From positions 6,014,001 to 6,078,000 of the forward strand of contig CM034549.1 of assembly GCA_020055645.1 (NCBI GenBank): a stretch of 64,000 nucleotides of DNA, in the 5' to 3' direction. Origin of the DNA: Tomocerus qinae (Eukaryota > Arthropoda > Collembola > Entomobryomorpha > Tomoceridae). How positions within the stretch are numbered: the stretch's first letter is position 1; each line of letters opens with the position of its first letter. The position numbers were made by a program, and so were the translations under genes. Below the pieces are notes generated by a model that worked only from the letters and a program-made list of their open reading frames with translations, had not been told where the DNA came from and searched no databases. Positions 10,954 through 23,300 of this stretch are shown one piece after another.

Positions 10954-13321
10954 AATTGAGATAAATCCCGGAAAAATGACGAAAGTGCAATTCCTATTCA
11001 AAGGGATAAATCGTAGCCATTGACGATGACACTTGAATTGCAAATTTTACTACACAAAGGTGGAAAAATAAATTTCAGCCCGGTTTTTATTTTAGATTTT
11101 CTCACCGCCTCATAGCTAATAGTAGGTTTTACTCTCTAGCTCAGAAGTAAATCTCACATGATCTTTTAGCAAAATGAGTAAGCATAAAGTATCAGAGAAG
11201 TTCCTATCTCATATGAACTCCCACAAAAAAAGGCCGAGTCAAATTTCCAAAACAAAAGATTCTACAGCTAAAAGGCAAAGAAATTCTGGACAGGAGTATG
11301 TAGGCCGAAATGGAAAAGAAAACTGTGCAAAACCACCACCTAACCCAGAAAAGGCGTGTTCTCCTCGATGTCATAAGTTTGGCTGTTCAGTGGACGCTGA
11401 AGCAAAATTAAAATTATTTCGTTCATTCTGGGAGCTGGCTGATTGGGAAAATCAAAGCACGTTTTTAATGCGATGTTTGAAAGAATGCCATGTAAAAAGG
11501 AGAATCGTACCTCCTAATTTGAGTAGGCGAAAACACACTATGAAATATTTCATTCCACTGGAGGGCGAATCGATTGAGGTATGCTATACAACCTTTAAAG
11601 ATATCTTTAAAGTCACTGAAAGAAGACTCAGAACTGTGAATTGTAAAATGGATACTGGACTATTAAGTGCCACTGACTTTAGAGGAACTCACGAAAATCG
11701 TAAAAGGGTGTCCGAAGAACTGAAACTTGCTATTCAACACCATATCAATAGATTTCCCAAGTTATCATCGCCAAAAAGAAAATCCAACTCAGGAATATTT
11801 GAGCAGTGACTTGACGCTTGAGATAATGATTCGTAAGTTTCGAGGTGAAAATGCTCAATATGCCAGGACTGTAAACTTAAGGCATGTGTACCGGCAACAG
11901 CTAAAACACTTGAAACTGAAGATTGGAACTCCAAAAACAGACACTTGCGCTACTTGTGACCGCATTAAAATTGCTATTAAACATTCTCAAGGGGATCGGC
12001 GAAATGAATTGGAACGCGAGAAAGAACTTCATCAACTTGAAGCTGAAGAGGGTTATCAATCCATGGCCAGTGATATTCGGAAGTCCCGTAACACGGAAAA
12101 CTATTTTACGCTTTGTGTGGACCTTGAACAAGTAATATGGATATTATTATTGGAACCCCGTTAATATTAATATTACTTGCTAAATTCGCATACTGTATGT
12201 TAAGCCACCTCGTATTGCCACTTACAGGTTCTCTTCTCTCCTACGTTAACCCATTCCGACATGTTCTATCAGCGTCAGTTTAGTTCTTACAATTTTTGTA
12301 TTTATAACGCAAAACAAGACAAGGGGTATATGTGCTTTTGGCGTGAAGATGAAGGACGTAGAGGATCATCAGAAATATGTAGCTGCATTTACAAATACAT
12401 AACTAGCAAATTTAATCCTGTCGAAAATGGCGAAGAGCGTGTTCTTATTGTCTGGTCTGACCGTTGTTCAGGCCAGAACAACAACTGGTTAACTCTATGG
12501 CTGTATCAACTACTAATCAAGTTGAATTACTTTACCGAAATAACCCAAAAATTCTTAGTGACTGGGCATACTTATCTCCATTGCGATAGATTATTTTCGC
12601 TAATTGAAAAAAGAAAAAAAAATGCAGTGGTTTTGGCCCCAGATGAATGGATAAAGATAATTGCGGAGGCACACCCATCAAATGTATTCGAAATTATTAG
12701 AATGGAACGCCAATCTTTTCTGAAGATGGATTATTTGATTCAGTTAATTCCAAAGCCCAATACACTCCAAGTAACTCGTATTCTTCGAGCTGTTTTAAGC
12801 AAACAGTTTTCAGGAAAAATATTGACATTTGAAACACACGCTCTTCCTACTGCCAGCTTTTGCCATCAAATACCTCGTAACGCTCGTGCTGAATGGGTTG
12901 AGTATTACTTAGATTTCCTTGAATTTGAAATACAGAACTCAATCCCTATTCCTATCTCAGCCAGCAAGAAAAAGGATCTTCTAGATATGTGTCAATATCT
13001 TCCCATCGAATACCGAGAATTTTATATGCAGTTATCTGTTAATGATATGATAGAGTAAAATAATCCACATAAAGTTAAAAGTATGTTTAGTTTCATGAAA
13101 TTCAATGTTTAGTGTTTCGTTAAAGTTTTACCAATTAGGTTTCCGATTGTCGAATAAAGAGTTAACATCATTTGGTAACTTCGAAATATATAACCGGGCC
13201 GAAATTGTAACACATTTTCCCACCTTTGCTCTTGCTTATTTTTTGACCTACTTTGTTTGCAATTAATTTAATTTAAATAAGAATTGCATGTTCGTCATTT
13301 TTCGGGGATACATCTAAATTA
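10954..13321 (+). mobile_element. TIR DNA transposon carrying a DUF7869/Sola-like transposase
   Basis: Both flanks of the ORF are matching inverted sequence. The left has GAGATAAATCCCGGAAAAATGACGAA then TGCAATTC.TATT, then AAAGGTGG and CAGCCCGGTT (10958-11090). The right has the complement of TAGATGTATCCCCGAAAAATGACGAA, TGCAATTCTTATT, AAAGGTGGG and CGGCCCGGTT (13190-13317). Outside the ends lies AATT on both sides, a possible 4-bp target duplication. A 4-bp duplication and this transposase type would suit the Sola superfamily; that name is a tentative inference. Element length is about 2.4 kb. Confidence 0.7.
11174..13058 (+). pseudogene. Transposase (DUF7869/Sola-like), one frameshift and one 96-bp intron
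   Basis: The frame opens at 11174 and has a basic N-terminus. A cysteine motif CSPRCHKFGC and a segment resembling 'FW.LAD...Q..FL...' of this transposase family follow. Near 11760-11790 the frame must shift: frame 2 ends at 11809, while the homologous continuation (QEYLSSDLTLEIM, then DTCATCDRI) is in the other frame. A clean GT-AG intron lies at 12132-12227 (96 bp, phase 0) and joins DLEQ to VLFSPTLTHSDMF. The C-terminal RNase-H-like core has VLIVWSDRCSGQNNN and FLVTGHTYLHCDRLFSLIEK. It ends at 13058. The shift could be a real inactivating indel or a sequencing error. The family name is from remembered motifs. Confidence 0.72.
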
Positions 13322-15090
13322 TCCCAGTTACATTCACATCTAAATGCAAACACCGAGTACTGTGAACAATTCCAGGGATGGAAAATAAATTAGGCTTGAG
13401 GGTACTTACAGGGATTGTAACAAATAATCAATGAGGAAAATTTCAGGGATGGATAAAAATTAGCATTGAGTGCAATTCCAGGCATAGAAAATGTCAAATT
13501 GTAATCGGCATGCATATCTATAATGCTCATTACTACTATACTAATTCAAACATTTACGCTTTGCTGGCTCGTGTTTTACTAACTACAAGGATACCAACTA
13601 TTTATTTCGCTCAAGCAGGGGTTTGGGGACGGCAGCCCCCAATAAAAAATAAAATTATACTATTACATATATAATATATTATTAATAATTTTGCGAAAAA
13701 AAACAAAATTGTAAAGATATTTCAAAATGGATAAATATTTCGTAAATAACAACTTTACTCAAGTACTGTACACTGTCCTGCGCTGGTATTGTAACCTACA
13801 TAAATCATTTTAAAATATTCATAATCTGGTAAAACATTTATGTAATTCGTAGTTATATGATAGTTATAACCAGATATATCAAGAAAAACAATAAAATAAA
13901 AAATATAACAGGTAAAAACCTGGACAAATATACGGTGAGAATGCCAGAAAAACTCGAAAACAAGGCATTATTTAGATACCAAGATATAAATCAAACTCGT
14001 AACAATTTCCTTCAAAAACTCTCCCCGTGCGTTTACCGCTAATTACCTTGCAACAACCCTATAACTTGCCTAAAACACTAGATACATACTAGTATCAATG
14101 TCATCTAGACTGTATAACTGTGCTGATAACTGCAGATATTAAATTCCTGGAAAGTTAAACATTGAAACGAGATGATCCTTCATTTAAAGGCAAACAAACT
14201 TCACTGTTACTTTGAACATTATGGCGATTTTTTCACCCAACAATCACTGATATATTTAAATATATTTTATCGTTAAATGTTGTTAATGCGGAAACATTTA
14301 TACTCTTAATTGTTGCTTAATTACAATGGATACAGACAATTTAATTCGGTTTTGATTTTCAGAAAATAACTTGGAGTCGTTTCAATTACTGAGTGAATAC
14401 AACGTTGAATTGACGATTGCAAATGTGTTCCCAAAGATCACTAAATAGCAGCGTTAACTGGTGTTCCCATTGTACAAAATATTTTCCATCCCCGCTTTAG
14501 GAGTGGAATTTCTATTGTATTTGTCCTATAAATTGTTGTTTTTAGAAGAGTCAGTTGCAAGTGAATTAGCTGTAAACGCACGGGGAGAGTTTTTGAAGGA
14601 AATTGTTACGAGTTTGATTTATATCTTGGTATCTAAATAATGCCTTGTTTTCGAGTTTTTCTGGCATTCTCACCGTATATTTTTCCAGGTTTTTACCTGT
14701 TATATTTTTTTTCAATTTACGATGGTGGTGATGGTATTCATACATGCTAAAAAAGTTAGTCCGCATGTGTTTATATCACAAGTCACAATTCTGTAATGCA
14801 AAGTTCAGTATTTCAATAAATATTTCTCCTGGGAATGCTTTATGAAAATCATATAAAATTTTGAAATGAAATGCTGTGCTCTGATTGGTCAATTTCAAAA
14901 ATGCATCGACCAATCAGAAGCCAGAGATATTTCCGTTTCGATTTGAAAAATCGCCATGGGATGATTTGGACTATAAGCATTATATTACTAGTGAACTCAG
15001 CTAAGGGGCGAACCTGGCACTCAAGAGAAATTAAGCAGGCCACCCATCACAATAATAAAAACAATTTCGGGTCAAATGGAAAAATTCCTA
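13322..15090. repeat. Second copy of the dispersed repeat family, with inverted arms 13896-14045 and 14563-14712
   Basis: Sequence around 13370-13740 repeats motifs of 2480-2830 (ccaggga units, G-rich stem, TATATTATTAATA). Arms of 150 bp at 13896-14045 and 14563-14712 are near-perfect reverse complements around a ~517-nt spacer. Because of this symmetry the two arms show the same short open frame on opposite strands (about 43 residues, one Asp/Glu difference). Sequence at 14790-14950 matches 4870-5040, including the CTCTGATTGGTCAATTTC...GACCAATCAGAAG fold. This is a non-coding fold-back family. Confidence 0.7.
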
Positions 15091-17395
15091 AACCAAAATA
15101 ATAACTGTATTTCATAGTTTACAATACAGGGAATAATAAAATACTCTATTTTTAACAAACACCCCAGAATGTTCCCTTTTAAAATCAGAAAAATATGATT
15201 TCGGTATTTTGGAAAACGGATTGTCTTCTTTAGCTAATTATTTCTAATAAATCACCAATTTTTTGTATAATAATATGAAACAACTCATTTCGTTGGTTTA
15301 GAGGGGACTTTCGTGCTTTCAAGGAACGTGGATATATTACGTTTGTAGTTGACTAGCTGAATCCTAGCACACTTTGTGTCTAGTCCTTGCTCATTAATTG
15401 CAAAATATTACTCTTACTCATTAATTACAAAATATTACGGACAAATATACAAACCTTAATACATTCAAAAAAAATTCCATGCGCATGTCCCGCTTTATGT
15501 TTAAAAGATTATGTTTATGTAGTTGATGATGATGATGATGATGGGAGGAGGGGATGTCGATAGAGTTACAGCTAGCACTTGCGCTACACTTTGGAGAGGG
15601 TATTTTATGTAACGTAATATATGCAGGTTTCCTAGGCTCTCCTACCAAGACATAGATAGTCAGGTATTAGTGCAATTATATTATAGAATAACGGACGAAG
15701 GTTAATATGCAGTAATCCCCTACGTGGCTAAGCCCAACTTAACCTGTGAAGGCCTATGTGTCTCCCCTCGAAATCCAAGAAAAAAATCTCAAAATATCAA
15801 ACAAATTTTCGCTTCGTGCGACTTTATTGAATTTTTGGCTATTTTTGACTCATTTTGGACAAAGTTTTTCATACCTGGCTTTATGACGTCATTTCCCCCT
15901 CTTTTATCACATAGTAACTTTTGACAGACTGTTTTTATTTGATCTAACTTGTCTAAAATTACCGCTCCGTGAAAACGTCTCGCATAGTTGCAATTTTTTT
16001 GCATTTATTCCTGTAATGATGGTGTGGCCAGACTAAAAGGCCTATCTTAAGGAGGGGCGCCCACCCTACCAAGGTATCGAAAAACCCGGGTTTTTTAAGA
16101 AAAAACCCTCGACCCCCCTTTAGTCTTTTATTAGTTTAAGTAGTAGCAGAAAGCTCGTCCGATTTCCTACGATTTGTACCTCGCACAAACAGTGAAGACA
16201 ATCAAATGGCCGCTTACCCAGCTCAAAAGTGAGTAAAATGACGTATGGAAATTTTCCAAAAACATTTGAAAATTATTCACATTTTCATATTATAATGCTT
16301 TTGGTATAGATTTTTGCTGTGACGAAATTAGTGTGTCTCGATTTCTTCTTGATGAATAATGATTTGATGGCTAAGAAAGTGACATAATAATGTTGAAAAC
16401 AAAACACTATTTTGGGACGACTGTACGATTAAGCGATTGCTATTTTGGTCAATGGCAAATATGTATGCGTATGTTCTCTAATATTCGACCTTCGACCCAC
16501 AATTATATTTATTTGCTTGTGTAGAATAAATTAATGTTAAAAATAAAACTTTCAACATGCTTTGGACGGTTGTACTTGCCATCATGCACTTCCAATCATG
16601 CTCTATTGCCACTCAAGGATATTTGTTGAATTTTGAATTTACATAGGAGAGACGAGGACCTCGCATTCCCATTGGCTGGCTACATGTAACGAATAAGCGA
16701 AGTCAGCAAATACCCAGTGCCATCTAGTTCGTGATTTTGCCAGTTTACATGAAAATGTTAATATTTAGAGAATGGGCTTAACTGAAATAATAAACACCGT
16801 AGAAAAAACATTCGTCGAGTGGCATAATTTGTAAATGAAGAAAATTTGTGTTGGCTGGGTCATTTGTGGATACAGATCTTGAGGTGTGGAAAGCCGTTTC
16901 CCAGGTAGGCAGGCGGAGTAGTGATTGCATTCATTTGGAGATGATTGTTAAGACTTCGCCTTCTATACTAACTTAATGTAACAGCAAAGGTAGATGGCTC
17001 TTCTGTGATTGAACATTGAATTGACAACGCAGTTAAATGAAGATACCTTTCTTTACCGGAAATGTAATTAATACTGGAATCTGACGTGAGGAATGTCCAA
17101 AGGCTATTTTAGACTTGTCAAAAAGGTTTGTATTTCAAAAATTTTCCAGTAATCTATTATGACCCCATGAGACAGTAATATAAGTCTAGTATCTTCCAAT
17201 CCTTTCGAATGGTTGGTTGGACAGACAGACGGACTAAACACAACTATAAAGTAGCATCGTATTTCATATTTATATACTATTAACAAATGTTTAAATCAAC
17301 AATTACAGTCCTGTTAATTAAATACAATTAAAATTAAACCAATACTTTTATTGAAAGTCGATAAAAACAGGAAATGAAGAAACCTACACGCAAAA
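15091..17395. other. Gene-free intergenic tract with dispersed repeats
   Basis: It contains a copy of the GTCTAGTCCTTGCTCATTAA repeat (15378) that recurs at 25306 and 25531, a (GAT)n run at 15522-15543, and a C-rich repeat fragment at 15766-15880. That fragment resembles 19496-19620 and, inverted, 31540-31640. A small inverted structure with GACTAAAAGG (about 16034) and CCTTTAGTC (about 16118) brackets an AAAAACCCGGGTTTTTT core. The last ~50 nt (AATAAA on the minus strand at 17347-17352) are the 3' end of the next gene. Confidence 0.5.
17347..17352 (-). terminator. Polyadenylation signal AATAAA of the CMTR1-like gene
   Basis: Canonical AATAAA on the minus strand 44 nt past the stop codon of the CMTR1-like gene. 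It is the only such hexamer close to the stop. Confidence 0.5.
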
Positions 17396-20300
17396 CTATG
17401 ATGAGAGTTTCTGAATGCGGTCACAAAGAGTTGCCGCATCAATGGGACTCTTGGAGTTATCTGGCAAGGACATCACGGGTCCTTTTGGATCCATATTCAT
17501 CGTGTCGGTCAAAGGGAAAAACAGACGAGTGTTCAAAGTTTGCCTGTGATGGTTAACAAACGACAATCGACATTAACATAACAATCGACATGAATAATAA
17601 CAATCGACGAGCGCAAAATCTCTTACAGAAAGTCGGTGTTAGCACTGTTGTCCCTCATAGTGCGGAAAATGAGATATCCTGTGAGAGCGTAATGAGGATT
17701 GTTGGCTCCTTCTTTCATGCCGGCCACTGGGACCAGAGGCTTTTTCTTTCGATCCCCTCGGCCCAGAACTTGACGTCTGTGCACTCTGTCAAAAGAATGA
17801 AGTAGCTAGTAGCTATGCAAATTGCCTTTTAAAATTAATGACAAAAAAATGGCTACGAAAACTAAAATCTTACTCGCGGAAACTATCTGCAATGTGAGTC
17901 AGTTCCTTGGCTTTTTTTGATCGAATGTAAATCACATTTTCTTTCATGGGTTTGTGCATCGATGCTGCAAACTTGGTACAGCAGTCCAACCTTTGAAAAA
18001 GATAATGTTAATTGCTTTTCCAATCAAACAACTCTTAAGGCTACTTGGACGAAGGCAGCCTCATTAGCTCGCTTAGGGCTGCAAAAAGTTCGATTTTCCT
18101 CAGTAACCTGACCATAATTCCCCCCTCATAATGGCCGCCGCCCCCTTTTTTCACTCATTTGGGGCGTGGTTTACATATAAACACTAATACAATGTTAAAC
18201 GGATCTTGGGTAACCTGGTTATCATCAGGTTACCGACATTTTTTTTAGCCGTGGCTCGCTCGAAGGCAGGATTACAAACCCAGTCAGTAGTGCTCGGCAG
18301 TACCATATTTAGAAGTCGATTTCGGAATGGACAAGAATTGCATGAAAAATTTAGGCTATTTTTTCGAAAATGAGGCAAAAAGGGCCTAAACATCACAATT
18401 GTTTTGGTAATTTGCCCCTCATTACCCCCTCAATACAACATTGGTGTTCGGCAACCTGCGGTATTCCGGGCTTCAATCGATTCAATTCATGGGGCGCGTG
18501 GCGCGTAAGTAAATGACCAAAGCACTCCGGGGCGTAGGAAGCTGTATTTTAAAGCATACTTAATGCTAAAAAATTATTTGAACATGAACAATTTGAAGAT
18601 TTTTTTGTCCTATAATGATTGCAATAACGAGCCAGTATTTTTTAAAAACATTTCATATTTTTATGATTTAAAACATGGAAGATAGCATTTTTCATGCTTA
18701 AGCTGGCTAAGAGTAGTAGGGCCGCCCCAACGTGTGTTTTGTAGCGAAGTGTTTTCAAAATCTCCCACTTTTTGACATAAATCGACATGCACAATCTAAA
18801 TGGTTTCAAAGTGATCTCAGAATTGAGCTACTAGGTCAACTGAGTTATGACATTTCGATTTTGGTCATTACAGGAACCATCTTGTGAACTACTCGACAGA
18901 TTTTGATGGAACCTGTTTTAAAACAACCTCAAGAGCATTAGCCTCATGCAGAACTTCGAGACTATTTTGGGCAAAGTTAGAGCAGATTAAACTTCTTAAA
19001 AACCTGCCATGTAAGTCCAGTACCGTATTTAGAAGTCGATTTCGGAGGGGGCAATGATATCATAGGACAATATATATTAGGCTGAAGCGCCTAATATATA
19101 TTGTCCTCAATATATAATACCTGGTATCTGCAGCAAGACATTCGGCCCATTTTGGACCTTTTTGAAAAAATGTCATAACTCAAAACGTTGACCTGTGACC
19201 TCGTAACTCAATTCTGACCATCGAGTTAATGTTCCTACGAACCAATTTCGTCCAAATCCATCCAGGCGTTTAGATTGTGCAGGGTAATTTATGTCAAAAT
19301 GTGGGAGATTTTGAAAAAACCGCCATATCTTCCAAACGGAGCATTTAAAAAATAGGTATATTCTAGTTCTCTCAGTCCCCTAAGTGGCACCCTCCCCCTC
19401 CCAATGTGAAATTTGTTTCCTTATCTTCAAGGTACCAAATATAGTTACAGAAAGACCAAGGCTTTATTGAGGGGGGGGCAATGGGGGCAAATGCCCCCCC
19501 CCCGAAATCTAAGAAAAGGGAAAATATTTTCTCAAAATACCAAAAAATTTCGAGCTTTGCGCGATTTTATGTGATTTATAGACTATTTTTCACTCGTTTT
19601 AGACAAAATAAGCCAAAATTTTTATGTATAATATGTATAACGTATATAGGTGGATTACCCCTCCGAAATCGACTTCTAAATACGGTACTGAGAAAGACCA
19701 ATCTTGTCTTTTTACTCAGTATTCTCGGACGAGTTACACGTTTTCCAAAAATGTATATTTAGATTTAGAAGTCGGCATTGAAGGAAAACGATGTAATACA
19801 CCCATAATATGCATCAGTACATTTTAGGCCATATTTATGCCGAAATAGTCAAAAAGGATGTCTCAAAATTCACATTTTGGCTCTCATTACTAAAACTTGC
19901 TATAAGTGGCCTAAAATTTACACATAATCAAGCAAAAACTGTACCCTACTTTTGCCTGAAATTGTCAAAAAATTAGCCTAAAATGAACATAATATTACAA
20001 TCGCTCGAAAGTCATAGGCTCGTTTTGCCGAAAATTGTTAAAAATGGACAAAAATTCACCCCTAATCCCTGGTTGTGATGGATAAATAAAATGGAAAAAA
20101 ACAATTTCTTCCTGGATAAAATCAATTTGTGCAGGACAAATGTGAACAACATTAATTTCGTCCGGGACTAAAGTGGACAAAGTTAATTTGTCCGGGGCAA
20201 AAGTAAACAAAATTATTTCACCCGGGACTAAAGTGGAAAAAGTTAATTTGTCCGGGACAAAAGTGAACAAAAATTAATTTCGTCCGGGACAAAAGTGAAC

Positions 20301-23300
20301 AAAATTAATTTCGGCCGAGACTAAAGTGGACAAAATTAATTTCGTCCATTGACAAAATTAATTTCGTCCATTGAAAAAATTAATTTCGTCCATTGAAAAA
20401 ATTAATTTCGTCCATTGACAAAATTAATTTCGTCCATTGACAAAATTAATTTCGTCCATTGACAAAATTAATTTCGTCCATTGACAAAATTAATTTCATC
20501 CAAGATATTTTTCATTTCGTCCGGACCAAGGAGCTAGAAAGTTGTCAGTGCCTTATCAGGGTCGAATAGGTAATTTTACCATAATCGAATTTGAAAGTTT
20601 CTTGAAAAACCTGCCCCTGTCTTTATCAATCTCGTCAATCTGTTATAAACATTGATGTCCCACTTGCTATCCTCCAATAATTTGATACGTTTCCAACAGC
20701 ATTTTAACCAGATATTCACACAAAAATTAGAGACAAAATGTCCCTTATAGATCTTCAAAATCCCTTACGGGCAATTCTCGGCCCTCTTGATTAACCGTCC
20801 AATCTCCTTGGTCAGGATATTGGATAATATACAAATACTTATTGCCGAAAATATTCTAAAATAGCAAACGTTTTACATATATTCATATCACGTGATGCTT
20901 GCACATTGTGAGATTTTTTGGCGAAAATAGTCAAAAAACAGCCTAAGCTTCACATATATAGTTATAATTGCGCAAAGCGTAATTGTATTTTCTGTCAAAT
21001 TTTTCGTTTGTAATCATTACATTTTGTATTCTTATTTTGTTTCAGAAGACGACATTTTCGGGACATAGACAGCGGCAGGCAACTAAAACTAAGGCGATAG
21101 TTATTCCCCCTTAACCTTTATTTATTGAATTCTGCCGTATTTTAAAATAACCCAGATTCTTAAATTAAAAATTAAATTCAGTTTCGCCCACTTATGTCTT
21201 TAGGCTCTGTTGTGACTTGTGACGACAATATAACAGGGTAAAAGGTACTTTTTAATGATAGAAAGTCAAAATAAAATGTAGCCGACGGTGGCTATTAGTG
21301 GCTAAATCGAAAATAAATAGGGCCGACCTCACAGTGTGATGACAATACACCCATCATCAAGCGGATTAAACAATCAAATTTTGAGAACAATAAAATTTTA
21401 TTATTTTCGAAGGGACATGGCACTTGGACATTAATTTACGCGCCAAGCGTGCGCAAAGGAATGGAGGATGCATATACATTTATTTCTTGAACATAAATGT
21501 AAACCATTTAAACGAAAAGCCAAACTCACCTTTCTGTGTAAGGAAGCATCCGTACGTCCTTGCCACCAAGAAATAGACCGTCAATGATGTGCATGGCGGT
21601 CATAACTACTTGTTTTCCTTCATATTGGGAAATTTCGTCCACTATGTCAGCGTAGACTAAAGTATTGTTGGCTAAATCCATATCGTCAGAAACAGTCGTC
21701 CAATCTCCGCCAACATACTTGAAAACGTTCTCGCCACCACGTGCTGTAAGGTTGTAAAATTATGGATCATATTTAGGCATTTGAAAATAGTTATTTCAAT
21801 TTAAAATTTCATAAATTTGCCATAAAATAGAAATAGCCCTTGACACAAAATTCCAGAAGAATATATATGTCCTAAGCAAGAGCAAGAGAATGACACCTTT
21901 AAACAACTAAACTTTATAATAAAATCTATTGGACTTACTACAAATCTACACTGACACAGTTCTGATACCAGAACCAAAATTAAAACTGTGGCTACACTGT
22001 TGTAGAAAGGTTTTGTAGAAGCAATACCGATGTGCAAATCAAAGTTTGTAACAGAAGCTATACTGAAATCTAAACTAATGAAGAAACCTAAGTTTGTGGC
22101 TGAAACTGCACTCATAAACTCACTTGGAAATAGAAGCTATACACTTAAGAGCACTCGTAACAGAAGCAATACACTGCTGAACTTAAAACTTAACACACGC
22201 TATTAACTGATAAGACTCTAAATTTAGAAACGGAACCTATATCAATGTCCACATTTAATTCGTAACAGAAGTAATATAATGATGTAAAACATCAAAGTTT
22301 GCAACGGAAGCTATATACGGATGGGCACACAAGTCCGTTACAGAAGTTATATAATGATGTAAAACATCAAAGTTCGCAACGGAAGCTATAAACGGATGGG
22401 CACACAAGTCCGTTACAGAAGTTATATAATGATGTAAAACATCAAAGTTCGCAACGGAAGCTATATGCGGATGGGCACACAAGTCCGTTACAGAAGTTGT
22501 AAACAAAGCCCAACAAAGATCGTAGAAGCTATACAGATACACCAAAGACCTTTAAGTATTCATAGCAGAATAGGGCGTTTTCCTGCTGTAAGGCACAAAT
22601 TTAACTATCTCAAGAGAAATTTGAATAGTTTTACAGCTAAATTATTGCGCCACAAATTAGCGCCTTTTTTCAAACTCCAATCCAGTACAGGTGCTCATAA
22701 TTTAGTGTCATTGACTGTTAACTAGCCAATTGTAATGATAAAATTTTGAGAAATGGCTCTGGACATTTTAAGCTTTTTCAGACTTAATCTTAGTATATGC
22801 AGATGCACCAAACTAAGTTCGTGGTAGAATATATACTGACGTATATACAGCCCCAAAAATGAAATTCTATGCTGATGTATAAACTACTTCTATGGCAGAT
22901 ATTCTAATGGCGGATATGTAGATGGGTGAACTGTTTCTGATGGCAGTTATGTTGATATATAAACCATATTTCTGATGGTAGCTATGCTGGTATATAAGCT
23001 TTTTTTGATGGCAGTTATGCTGATATATAAGCTTTTTTGATGGCGGTTTTGCTGATATATAAACTGTTTCTGATGGCAGTATTTCGATACACCAAAACTC
23101 ACAATGAAACTGAATTTCGAAAAAATTTTGAAATGCATACGGGTCGAAGAATTAGTTAAGGATAAATCCTTCTATCAGGCATCAATTATACAAATAAATA
23201 ACATCAGTTTATAATTAATTAGTTTAATATGGGAATTTAAATTTGTTATTCAATATCCAATTATGACATTAAATGCTGAGAAATTAACTAATTATGCTCT

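Noticed and set aside
15728-15880. Plus-strand short frame as a gene
   Set aside because: Part of a dispersed repeat that recurs at 19496-19620 and inverted near 31540-31640.
22255-22545. Open frame of 25-residue repeats as a coding gene
   Set aside because: It follows from a 75-bp tandem period, has no splice or start context, and lies in an intron of the CMTR1-like gene.
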